Assembly (NCBI RefSeq): GCF_000373585.1
Contig: NZ_KB891899.1
Coordinates: 1-64,000, forward strand
DNA from: Streptomyces sp. MspMP-M5
Lineage (GTDB): Bacteria > Actinomycetota > Actinomycetes > Streptomycetales > Streptomycetaceae
Reading direction: 5' to 3'
DNA length: 64,000 nucleotides
Shown: positions 1 to 7,991 of the stretch, one piece after another
How positions within the stretch are numbered: position 1 is the first letter of the stretch
How the letters are laid out: each line of letters opens with the position of its first letter
Translations under genes and position numbers: made by a program
The notes under the pieces: model-generated
Told to the model about the DNA's origin: nothing
Seen by the model: only the letters and a program-made list of their open reading frames with translations
Databases searched by the model: none

Positions 1-187
1 GAAGGTAGGCCCACTGACAGCCGGTCCGCCCCTGGTAGAGGATCGCGTTCACGATCTCCCGCATCGCATAGGCGCCCTGATGACCGCTGACCGAGCGGTG
101 CCGGTCCTTCCACGCGGTGATCACCGGCTCGATCAACGACCACTGCCCGTCCGATAAGTCGCTGGGATATGACTTGCGTTCACTCAC
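1..187 (-). CDS. IS5-family transposase, N-terminal part (runs off window)
   Basis: Read on the minus strand from a GTG at 187, the first 62 residues start SERKSYPSDLSDGQW and include GHQGAYAMREIVNAILYQ and GRTGCQW. This is the DUF4096-like N-terminus of IS5-family transposases common in Streptomyces. The frame is open to the window edge, so whether the rest is intact cannot be judged. The ribosome binding site is weak. The gene points away from the CRISPR array whose outermost repeat starts about 110 bp away, so the element probably inserted at, or truncated, the distal end of that array. The family call is from motif memory, not a search. Confidence 0.85.
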   Translation of the reverse strand, partial: MSERKSYPSDLSDGQWSLIEPVITAWKDRHRSVSGHQGAYAMREIVNAILYQGRTGCQWAYL

Positions 188-296
188 CCCGCCAACCCCA
201 GCAGACCCCACACGACGGACCCGCGGATTCCGCCCACACCTCACACCATCGGGCGACCACAGAACGACTCAAAGACTCACGAACCGCCCACTTAGA
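188..296. mobile_element. non-coding end of the IS5-family element
   Basis: This short stretch lies between the transposase start and the first recognisable, degenerate CRISPR repeat at about 299. It should hold the terminal inverted repeat, probably near the block ACGAACCGCCCACTTA at about 280-295. The opposite IS end is outside the window, so the exact terminus and any target duplication cannot be fixed. Confidence 0.45.
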
Positions 297-1364
297 GGTT
301 TCGATCCACAGTCGCACCCGGGGGCGAAGCCACTCTATGTCCCGTAGGTCATTGGCCCGCCGCAGGGTGATGTTGCGATCCACGGTCCCGCCGGAGGGCA
401 ACCGCCAACGGTCAGCTGCGGCTGCATGCCATGGAACGCGAGGACGTTGCGATCCCCGGCTGCCCGGTGGGCGACCGCCACGGTGCCCATTCGTATTGCA
501 CCAGGCTGCTGCAGTCGTTGCGATCCTCGGCCGCCCCAGAGGACGACCGCCACTCCGGCTCGCTCGGTTACGTGCTGGCTGACGACAAGGTGTTGTGATC
601 CACGGCCGCCCCGGAGGACAACCGCCACCGGCGATGCGTTCGACGAACGGGCCGGAGGCGACGAGGTTGCGATCCACGGTCGCCCCGCAGGACGACCGCC
701 ACGCCCAGCTCGATGGACACCGACCGCAGGTAGTCGGCGCTGCGATCCACGGTCGCCCAGAAGACGACCGCCACCGCAAGGCCCCGGCCCGCACGCTGCG
801 TCGTATCGAGTTGCGATCCACGGCCCCCCTGAAAGGCGACCACCACGACGATCCGTTTCCTGCTGGCGGCGACCTGCTTGTAGTTGCGATCCACGGTCGT
901 CCCGGACGACGACCGCCACTTCCGGGTCGGCCGGCGGGGTTTCCACCACCGCATCGTTGCGACCCGCGGTCGCCCCGGAGAACGACCATGACGACGTCGG
1001 CGAACCATGCCTTGTACAGGTCGTAGAGGTTGCGATCCACGGTCGCCCCCGGGCGACCGCCACCCAGACCGGCAACCGCGTCTACGCGGTCACCCTCTAC
1101 TGGCTGCGATCCGCGGTCGCCCTGGAGGACGACCGCCACAGTCCCCGCGGCCCCGTCGAGATCGACCCCGACAGCGCGTTGCGATCCTAGGTCGCCCCAG
1201 AGCACAACCGCCACTCTCGAACCCACATCAGGTACGGGCCGGGCCTGCGGTTGCGATCCGTGGTTGTCCCGGAGGACGGCCGCCACCAGGACGTCGGCCT
1301 TCTGCTGGGGGCTGTTGATGTTGTTGCGATCCTCGGTCGCCCCGGAGGGGAGGGCGACCGCCAT
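297..1364 (-). CRISPR. type I-C CRISPR array 1, about 15 repeats
   Basis: Repeats of about 37 nt start at roughly 299, 372, 446, 517, 592, 666, 739, 810, 883, 956, 1029, 1103, 1178, 1250 and 1323, a period near 73 nt, with spacers near 36 nt. Read on the minus strand each repeat starts GTGGCGG, has a GC-rich hairpin in the middle and ends GATCGCAAC. That end resembles the ATTGAAAC end of known I-C repeats, so transcription should run right to left and the leader side should be near 1364, beside cas3. Repeats are unusually variable; the most divergent is the outermost (299-334), next to the IS5 element, and the one at 1323 has a few extra bases. One spacer (920-955) nearly matches a spacer in array 2. 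Confidence 0.97.
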
Positions 1365-1909
1365 TTGAGATGGTGCGGTCATCAGCCGACGTTGGGCACA
1401 GGGAGGCGATCTCATCACTCCCTCTGCCGGGGTGACCCTCGTGGTCCTGATCGGTCGTGTCCCCCGATCGCTTGCTGCCGACGAAGTCCAGTGACGGTTT
1501 GAAGGCGATGGACGACGCTATGAGGTCCTCCCACTGGCAGTCGCGGACAGGATGGGTGGAGACCATGCCGTCCGGTTCACCGCCGCTCTGCTGCGTCGCC
1601 CGACCGCTGCTATACACGGCGGCGTTATCGTGTTCGGCGCGAGTGGAGTCGCAACTTCCCGAGAAGACAGGACGGGGCGGGCCGTGGCCAAATAAGCCGT
1701 CACCATCGGTGCCCAGGCCGTCTGGTTCCAGCTTGGTGAGACCGTGCCTGTCACCGCACCGTGCCGCTGGCCCCGCCGCTGTCATGGACTGCCCGGCCAT
1801 CGAAATTCCACGGCTCGGCTGACCTCAGCTTACGTACCCGCATCGACACGTAACGGAATTGCGCCCCTGGAGCCGTCGCAGTGTTGGCGAGGATCTCGCC
1901 GAGTGCACC
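1365..1909. other. 545-bp gap: candidate leader of array 1, no convincing gene
   Basis: This region lies between the leader side of array 1 and the 3' end of cas3. It is less GC-biased than coding neighbours but is not the AT-rich leader seen in many systems. Open frames exist on both strands (for example 1457-1822 plus, and a minus frame running into the array), but their composition and proline/serine-rich translations are not convincing as proteins. It may contain the array promoter, and possibly decayed remains of genes lost between cas3 and the array. Confidence 0.4.
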
Positions 1910-4249
1910 TTACGAGGGCGGCTCGATGCCTCGTTGCGGATGATAGGGACCTGTCCACTCGTGCAGGTCGCCGACGATTTCGACCGCGTGGCCGGTGTTG
2001 ATTGCTGTCTGCAGTTCTTGTTGTGGGATGGATGCCATGTGGTCCTGGAGTGTGCGGTAGGTCTCCGGGGTCGGTACTCCGCTGCGGAGTTGTTTGATGG
2101 CGTTTTGGGCGGTCTGCCGGTCCTTCTGGTTGAGTTGGGAGCGGATGACGACGACGGCCACGGATTGCTCGTTGTCGATCATGCGCATTCTGCGGGCGAC
2201 TTCCGGGTAGTCCAGCTTCTCTCGTAGTGCCTCGATGGCTTCTCCGGTGGCTCCGTTGAGGTCTGTGGAGGAGCTTCCGGCCTGGAGTCGGTAGCGGTGC
2301 CGGTAGTAGGAGCGCAGTGCGTCGAGATCGTCTGGATTTTTCAGCCCCTGGCCGAAGCGGCGGGATGCTGCGGCGATGCCGCAACGGTTGTAGACCACGC
2401 GTGGCTGGAGGCCGTCTGATGGTTCGAAGATGGTCATGACGCTGTCCTCGGCCCGGTGGCGGCCTTCGCGGTTGATGCGTCCGGCGGCCTGCTGTTCAGA
2501 CTCCGGAAGCGACCTGGCACGGAATCCACGCGGGAAGTCGAGGTCGACGCCGGCTTCGATCAACGACGTCGACACCAGCAGAGTGTCCAGGCCTGCCTCA
2601 AGGCGTTGCTTTGCCGCCTGGATGGTCTCTCTGCGGTGGCCGCCGGTCATGCGGGTTGACAGGTGCAGAGTGCCCGGATTTTCCTCGCGGTCGCCGAGCC
2701 ACACTTTGTGCACGTGGCTGGCGTCCTTCGTTCCATTGACCACCACCAGAGCGTCGTCGTGCGTGGCGGCCTCTGCGGCGATGCTCCCGAGGGTCACCTC
2801 TGGACCGGTGCGCCACTCGTACCGGACCCGGCGCAGCTGATGGAAGAGCGGCGCTGGATTGGCGACGACGTTCCGCTGCGGCAGGCCGGTTTGCCAGGGG
2901 TTCAGTGCGGCGAGTTCCGGCTGGGTCGCCGACGACAGCACGAGGGTCACCCCGTAGTGCTCCACGAGTTGCCGCAGTCCGGACAGGATGGGTGTGAGCA
3001 GCGTGTCGGGGAGGGCCTGGACCTCGTCCAGGACGATGACGGAGTTCGCGAGGCGGTGGAGCCGGCGGGTGGCGGACGGGCTGTTTCCGAAGAGGCTCTC
3101 GATCAGGCGGACTGTGGTGGTCACGATGAACGGTGCGTCCCAGTTCTCCGCGGCCAGCTTCGCCCACGGGTTGGAGCGGACATGCCTCTGACCTGGGTGG
3201 ACGCCCCCCGAGGTACCCGAGGGCCGCGACCCGCGCCGGTCGGACGCCTCGAAATTCACCGCGGAGTGGTGTTCCAGGACCACCTCTGACCCATGCTCTG
3301 GATCCAGCAGGCGCCGGTAGACCGCCGCGTTCTGCTCCGTGATCGAAATGAATGGGACCGCTACGATGACGCGCCGCAGCCCGTGCAGTGCGGCATGGCG
3401 GAGGGCGAAGCCGCCGCCGGCGAATGTCTTTCCCGCACCAGTCGGCAGGTGCAGCCGGTATACCCCAGGCTCGCTGGCGGCTGCTTCGATGGCCTCCCGA
3501 TAGACATCCTCGCGGAGCCTGTCCAGCCACGAGGGAGCCTTGCAGCATTGGCGTTCGGCAACAGCCTCCCGCCGACGGGTCTCGTACCGCCCCCATAATT
3601 CCGTAATGCCCACGTGCGGCCGGGGGGGCGTGCCGGGCCTGAAGTGTGCGGCGGTGTCGAGGCGGTCCGCGTCCACTACAGCCGAGTAGGTCATGCGGAT
3701 CAGCATCTCCACGCTGGTCCTGTCGCGCGGGTCAAGCCATTCCGGAGCGGCCGGGCACGTTCCGTCCAGGATCTCCGGCATGACTTCGGCGACCTGGCTA
3801 ATCGCCTGGTTCACCTCTGCGGAGTCCAGCATCAGCCTCTTGAGCCGGATCCTGAGTTCCGACCAGGCGGACAGGCCGGTGTGGTGTCCCTCGATGACAC
3901 CGGCAAACGGTGTCAGCACCGGATGGCGCCGGGCCGCCTGGGCGAACAGGAACGCCCCAGCGTCGTGGTGTGAGGGGCGGTGGACCTTGCGGCCGGTCGT
4001 GGCTTCTTCGATCAGTCCGTCCTGCCAGGCGCACGCGCCCTTGCCTGTGTCGTGGTCGCGCCCCAGCCGGTAGGCGAGTTCTCTGCCTCCCCAGGGTTCG
4101 GCGAAGCGGCGGGCCAGCTCGCCGGTGCCTCGGGCGTGGTCTTCGTACCAGTGCCAGATGCCCCGATGGCCGGGTGAGTGGGCTACCAGCCTGCCTTCCG
4201 GAACCGGAACCGGACCGCATAACGGTTCAACTTCCTTATTTTCAAGCAT
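1910..4249 (-). CDS. cas3: CRISPR-associated helicase/nuclease Cas3 (type I)
   Basis: A 779-residue Cas3 that should nick and degrade target DNA after Cascade binding. The N-terminal HD nuclease part carries the signature HDTGKGACAWQ; the helicase part has Walker A LPTGAGKTFAGG and a DEVQ box (VIVLDEVQALPD), with SF2 motifs continuing (VSTSLIEAGVDLDF, EQQAAGRINREGR). I chose the ATG at 4249 (protein starts MLENKEVEPL) because GGGAAG sits 7 nt upstream and the HD domain follows soon after; an upstream in-frame ATG at 4408 would overlap cas5c and adds unrelated residues. It is divergent from cas5c. One in-frame TTA codon (plus-strand 3596-3598) suggests translation depends on the rare Leu tRNA BldA. 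Length and motif order look intact. Confidence 0.95.
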   Translation of the reverse strand: MLENKEVEPLCGPVPVPEGRLVAHSPGHRGIWHWYEDHARGTGELARRFAEPWGGRELAYRLGRDHDTGKGACAWQDGLIEEATTGRKVHRPSHHDAGAFLFAQAARRHPVLTPFAGVIEGHHTGLSAWSELRIRLKRLMLDSAEVNQAISQVAEVMPEILDGTCPAAPEWLDPRDRTSVEMLIRMTYSAVVDADRLDTAAHFRPGTPPRPHVGITELWGRYETRRREAVAERQCCKAPSWLDRLREDVYREAIEAAASEPGVYRLHLPTGAGKTFAGGGFALRHAALHGLRRVIVAVPFISITEQNAAVYRRLLDPEHGSEVVLEHHSAVNFEASDRRGSRPSGTSGGVHPGQRHVRSNPWAKLAAENWDAPFIVTTTVRLIESLFGNSPSATRRLHRLANSVIVLDEVQALPDTLLTPILSGLRQLVEHYGVTLVLSSATQPELAALNPWQTGLPQRNVVANPAPLFHQLRRVRYEWRTGPEVTLGSIAAEAATHDDALVVVNGTKDASHVHKVWLGDREENPGTLHLSTRMTGGHRRETIQAAKQRLEAGLDTLLVSTSLIEAGVDLDFPRGFRARSLPESEQQAAGRINREGRHRAEDSVMTIFEPSDGLQPRVVYNRCGIAAASRRFGQGLKNPDDLDALRSYYRHRYRLQAGSSSTDLNGATGEAIEALREKLDYPEVARRMRMIDNEQSVAVVVIRSQLNQKDRQTAQNAIKQLRSGVPTPETYRTLQDHMASIPQQELQTAINTGHAVEIVGDLHEWTGPYHPQRGIEPPS

Positions 4250-4406
4250 ATTTGACTTCCCATCATTTTTGCGCTGAGATCCGAACAGGCCGCCACATTC
4301 TCCGCCGATCCGCGTAGCGCAAGTCGTGGATCGAGGTGACGCAACGACGCTAGCCGCCAGCACTGACAACGGGCCGGGCCAGCCAGTGCATGAGGGAGGA
4401 AGATGC
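4250..4406. promoter_or_regulatory. divergent cas3 / cas5c promoter region
   Basis: This 157-bp region separates the divergent cas3 and cas5c starts and is the only place from which both effector transcripts can start. The stretch at 4225-4275 is clearly AT-richer than its surroundings, as expected for a promoter. Ribosome binding sites are good on both sides: GGGAAG for cas3 and GGGAGGA (4394-4400) for cas5c. I could not assign -35/-10 boxes with confidence. Confidence 0.5.
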
Positions 4407-5177
4407 ATGATTACGGGGCATAAACGGCAGCGTGGGGAGAGGGGCGATCGGCCGCTTCACGTGCAGGTGGAGGCATGGGGGCCGCTGGCCTGCTTCACCC
4501 GCCCAGAGCTCAAGGTCGAACGGGTCTCCTACCCGGCCATGACCCCCTCGGCAGCGAGAGGGCTGCTGGAGGCGATCCTTTGGAAGCCGGAGATCACCTA
4601 CCGGGTCGAGCGGATCGAACTGCTCAAGTCGGTGCAGTGGACCAGATTCCGGCGCAACGAGGTCAACAACTCGATCATCACCAAGAAGACCTACGAGGAC
4701 CTGCGCGCCAACAACGGCTACCGCTACGACGTCGCCGAGGACCGCGGGCAGCGCGTCACCGTCGCACTGCGGGACGTCGCCTACCGCATCCACGCCACCA
4801 TCAACGCCACCAACCGCCGCACCGCGCCGCTGCCGAAGTACCGCGACCAGTTCGACCGCCGAGTCGAGCGCGGTGCCTGCTTCGAGCAACCCCACTTGGG
4901 ATGCCGAGAGTTCACGGCCTACTTCGGCCCTCGCGGATCAGCCGAGGAGTCCGGCGTCGTCACCGCCGCCGACCAGGCAGGGATTCCCCCGGTCGACGAG
5001 ATCGGGCTGATGCTCCACCACATCGAGTACCTGCCGAAGGGCCAGGAGCGCTACCACTGGTTCCGCGCCCGCCTGGAACACGGTGTTCTCCACGTGCCGG
5101 ACCGCCCGCTCGATCCCGCCCAGGTGGGCGGGATGCCCGGGGCCGAGGGCCGCGCCTCTGCCGAGGGGACGGCCTGA
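4407..5177 (+). CDS. cas5c: Cas5c (Cas5d), crRNA-processing Cascade subunit
   Basis: 256 residues. In type I-C systems Cas5 replaces Cas6: it cuts pre-crRNA at the repeat hairpin and stays bound to the 5' handle in Cascade. The N-terminus has the family's ferredoxin-like opening (LHVQVEAWGPLACFTRPELKVERVSY with SYPAMTPSAARGLLEAILWKP), and the C-terminal half has HLGCREFTAYF and GLMLHHIEYL, all typical of Cas5d. The ATG at 4407 is chosen because GGGAGGA lies 6 nt upstream; upstream in-frame residues are not conserved-looking. Its stop lies 1 nt before the GTG of cas8c, so the two are probably translationally coupled. Confidence 0.95.
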   Translation: MITGHKRQRGERGDRPLHVQVEAWGPLACFTRPELKVERVSYPAMTPSAARGLLEAILWKPEITYRVERIELLKSVQWTRFRRNEVNNSIITKKTYEDLRANNGYRYDVAEDRGQRVTVALRDVAYRIHATINATNRRTAPLPKYRDQFDRRVERGACFEQPHLGCREFTAYFGPRGSAEESGVVTAADQAGIPPVDEIGLMLHHIEYLPKGQERYHWFRARLEHGVLHVPDRPLDPAQVGGMPGAEGRASAEGTA

Positions 5178-5178
5178 C

Positions 5179-7014
5179 GTGCTGCTGCACAGCCTCGTCC
5201 AGCACGCCGACAGCCGCGAGGATGCCATCCCCGACTACTACCAGCGGCGACCGGTCATGTGGCAGATCGATCTTTCCAGCACCGACGACAGCGAGCCGCT
5301 GATCATTGATCTGCGCCCCAGCAAGGGGGACAAGCCACGGCAGGTCACCGCCCCCTACGGAGTCCGCTCTGGGAAGAACCCGCCGCCATTCCTGCTCGCC
5401 GACAGTGCGCTGTACGTCCTCGCCCACCCTGGCCTGGTGAAGCAGCTGGACGGAGAGAAGCTGCCGTCGACCAGCCCGAAGGACCTCACGAAGGCCCAGT
5501 ATCGTCACGCCGCCTACCGCTCCATGGTGACCTCCTGGTGCGACGAACACCCCGACCTTCCCCAGGCCCGCACGCTGGCCAAGTGGCTGGACAGCTACAC
5601 GTCGGGCCGCTGGCCGGAGGCGATGGACCAGGGGCATCTAGTGGCCATTAGTGTGGACGGCGAATGGATCCACGACCTGCCGCAAGCTCAGCGCTGGTGG
5701 GCCGAGATGGTCACGAGCGCCAAGAGCGGAAAGCCGGGCAAGAGCCAGGAAGGCATCTGCCTCGTCTGCGGACAGACGGGACCGTTACTGAACACTCTCC
5801 CGGTTCCCATCAAGGGCCTTCCTAACTCCGGGATGAACACGCAGCTGATCTGCCTCAACCAGCCCGCTCACTACCGGGCCGGCATCAAGCAGCTCGGCGC
5901 CACCCCCGTCTGCGTCCGCTGCGGAACCAAGGCCACCACCGCCCTGAACACGCTGCTGGCCGACCCCGAACACCGCACCTACGCCGGAGACTCGGCCATC
6001 GTCTGGTGGACCCGCGACCCCACCACCGAAACCGGCATGTGGACCCTGGACAACCCCGACCCCACGGAGGTTGCCCAACTCGTCGACGGGCTCCGCCACC
6101 CCCACAAGGGACGCGACGCGCTGACTGCCCTCGACGAGGACGCCTTCCACGCCGTCACCTTGCGGGTAAACACCAACAGGGTCATCGTCGCCGACTGGAT
6201 CACCATCCCCGTCCCCGAGCTCAAGCGACGGCTGGGGACCTGGTTCGCCGACCAGCAGACCTGGGACGGCTGGAACAACACCTACGTCTACTGGTCAGTC
6301 TGGCGCCTCGCCCTGGCCGCAGCCCGCTGGGACAAGCGGAGAAACAAGTACATCGACACCACCATCCCCGTGCATCTCCAAGCCGACCTCGCCAAAGCCG
6401 CACTCCACGGCACCCCGCCGCCTGCCCACGTCCTGCCGGTCCTCATGCAGCGCATCCGCGCCGACCACCACATCGACCGGCCCCGCATCGCGCTGCTGCG
6501 CCTCGCCCTGACCCGTACAACCACCCGCCACAAGGAGCTGCGCGTGCCCCAGCTGAACGCCACCTCGACCGAGCCCGGATACGTATGCGGACGGATCATG
6601 GCCATGCTCGAAGCGATCCAGCGCAAGGCCATGCCCAAGGTCAACACCACCATCACCGACAAGTACCTGACCACCGCCGTCGTCTCGCCCCGAGCCGTCC
6701 TCACCCGGCTCCGCATCGGCGCACGCCCCCACCTGCGCACCATCGCCCGCACGAGCGAACCCGCGGCCAGGGCCATGGAAATCCGCATGCGGGAAGCCTT
6801 CGACCTGCTCGATGACCTCCCCGCCCACCTGAACGCCGAGCAGCAGGCCCTGTTCATCCTCGGCTACGAACACCAACGCGCCCACTCCGCACGTGCCGCA
6901 GCCGAAGCCATCAAGGCCCGCGAGGCCGGCAAGGACCTCGCCGACGACCAGGTAGCGGAAGCCCTCCCCGAAGCCGTCGAGGAGGCAGGCGCAACACACA
7001 GCGCTCTCCGGTAA
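5179..7014 (+). CDS. cas8c: Cas8c (Csd1), large subunit of type I-C Cascade
   Basis: 611 residues starting at GTG 5179, one base after the cas5c stop. Cas8c recognises the PAM and holds the complex on target DNA. Diagnostic features of the Csd1 family are the N-terminal LLHSLVQHADSREDAIPDYY, a CxxC pair (ICLVCGQTGPL about residue 194 and VCVRCGTKATTALN about 245), the WWTRD block, and a helical C-terminal third. An in-frame TTA codon lies at 5785-5787. The C-terminal third contains a likely independent start for Cas11c (separate entry). Cas7 follows after 54 bp. Confidence 0.94.
   Translation: MLLHSLVQHADSREDAIPDYYQRRPVMWQIDLSSTDDSEPLIIDLRPSKGDKPRQVTAPYGVRSGKNPPPFLLADSALYVLAHPGLVKQLDGEKLPSTSPKDLTKAQYRHAAYRSMVTSWCDEHPDLPQARTLAKWLDSYTSGRWPEAMDQGHLVAISVDGEWIHDLPQAQRWWAEMVTSAKSGKPGKSQEGICLVCGQTGPLLNTLPVPIKGLPNSGMNTQLICLNQPAHYRAGIKQLGATPVCVRCGTKATTALNTLLADPEHRTYAGDSAIVWWTRDPTTETGMWTLDNPDPTEVAQLVDGLRHPHKGRDALTALDEDAFHAVTLRVNTNRVIVADWITIPVPELKRRLGTWFADQQTWDGWNNTYVYWSVWRLALAAARWDKRRNKYIDTTIPVHLQADLAKAALHGTPPPAHVLPVLMQRIRADHHIDRPRIALLRLALTRTTTRHKELRVPQLNATSTEPGYVCGRIMAMLEAIQRKAMPKVNTTITDKYLTTAVVSPRAVLTRLRIGARPHLRTIARTSEPAARAMEIRMREAFDLLDDLPAHLNAEQQALFILGYEHQRAHSARAAAEAIKAREAGKDLADDQVAEALPEAVEEAGATHSALR
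6544..7014 (+). CDS. cas11c: predicted internal small subunit Cas11c, translated from within cas8c
   Basis: Experimental work on type I-C systems showed that the small subunit Cas11 is made from an internal start near the 3' end of cas8c. Here AAGGAG at 6532-6537 is followed 6 nt later by an in-frame GTG at 6544, giving a 156-residue product. Its start region (PQLNATSTEPGYVCGRIMAM) corresponds to where the NPAYxxGRLFA-type block marks the Cas11c start in other I-C systems. The product is largely helical, as expected. The site and frame are seen directly; that it is used is inference. Confidence 0.65.
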   Translation: MPQLNATSTEPGYVCGRIMAMLEAIQRKAMPKVNTTITDKYLTTAVVSPRAVLTRLRIGARPHLRTIARTSEPAARAMEIRMREAFDLLDDLPAHLNAEQQALFILGYEHQRAHSARAAAEAIKAREAGKDLADDQVAEALPEAVEEAGATHSALR

Positions 7015-7068
7015 GCGCCCAACACCCCACAACCACGACCAAACCTGGAAAGGACACCAAGCACAGTC

Positions 7069-7938
7069 ATGACCGACGCACATCTGGACCCCACCCGCAA
7101 GCACGACTACGTCTTCCTCATCGACGTCAAGGACGGCAACCCCAACGGTGACCCCGACGCCGGAGGTATGCCCCGCATCGACCCCATCACCAGCCAGGGC
7201 CTCATTACCGATGTCGCCCTCAAGCGAAAGATCCGCAACACCATCACGCTCGCCCATCAAGGGCAGCCTGGCTTCGAGATGTACGTCGAGGAAGGCGTCG
7301 CCCTCAACCCGCAGATCCAGCGCGCCTACCACGAAGGCGGAGCCAAGGAAGGCAACACCGCCACCGCCCAGCAGTGGATGATCCGCAACTTCTACGACGT
7401 GCGCCTGTTCGGCGCCGTCATGTCCGTCGGCGACCAGAAGAAGCATGCAGGAAAGGCCCGCGGACCCATGCAGCTCACCTTCTCCCGCTCCATCGACCCC
7501 ATCACCCCCCTTGAGGTCGGCATCACCCGCGTCGCCCCGAACAAGCCCGAAGACCTCGCGAACGGCAAGGTCACCGAAATGGGCAACAAGCACTACGTCC
7601 CCTACGGCCTCTACCGCGGCCACGGCTTCTACTCCGGAGCCCTCGGCACCAAGGCAGACGTCACCTCGAAAGACCTAGCCGCCTACTGGCAAGCCACGAC
7701 CATGATGTTCGACCACGACCGAGCCGCCTCCCGAGGCGAGATGGCCATCCGCGGCCTGTATATCTTCTCCCACGACAACTCGTACGGGCGGGCACCCGCC
7801 CACAAGCTCTTCGACCGGATCTGCATCAAGCCACTGGGCCACAGCGAGGCACGATCCTGGGACGACTACGCCGACCAAATCGACATCGACGAAGACACCA
7901 TGCCCGAAGGCGTGACCCTCACCCGCCTCGTTGGCTGA
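7069..7938 (+). CDS. cas7: Cas7c (Csd2), Cascade backbone subunit
   Basis: 289 residues. Cas7 polymerises along the crRNA spacer to form the Cascade backbone. The N-terminus is diagnostic of Csd2/Csh2-type Cas7: YVFLIDVKDGNPNGDPDAG, followed by LITDVALKRKIRN; the C-terminal half has GITRVAPNKPED and YGLYRGHGFYS. A modest ribosome binding site (GAAAGGA) precedes the ATG. The stop codon at 7936-7938 lies inside or beside a degenerate CRISPR repeat ending at 7957, so array 2 begins immediately. In most type I-C loci cas4, cas1 and cas2 follow cas7; here they are absent. Confidence 0.96.
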   Translation: MTDAHLDPTRKHDYVFLIDVKDGNPNGDPDAGGMPRIDPITSQGLITDVALKRKIRNTITLAHQGQPGFEMYVEEGVALNPQIQRAYHEGGAKEGNTATAQQWMIRNFYDVRLFGAVMSVGDQKKHAGKARGPMQLTFSRSIDPITPLEVGITRVAPNKPEDLANGKVTEMGNKHYVPYGLYRGHGFYSGALGTKADVTSKDLAAYWQATTMMFDHDRAASRGEMAIRGLYIFSHDNSYGRAPAHKLFDRICIKPLGHSEARSWDDYADQIDIDEDTMPEGVTLTRLVG

Positions 7939-7991
7939 CGGCGCCCCAGGAACGCAACACTTGCCGCATCGGCAACGACCGCACGTCTCAA

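Noticed and set aside
180..1418. Long open frames through array 1 (for example a 412-codon minus frame with repeated GDRGSQ-like units)
   Set aside because: They arise because the 73-nt CRISPR unit keeps frames open; the repeated peptide is just the translated CRISPR repeat.
1228..1800. Minus-strand frame between cas3 and array 1 as a possible lost cas gene
   Set aside because: Its translation shows no Cas1, Cas2 or Cas4 motif and it runs into the repeats; kept only as an unassigned gap.
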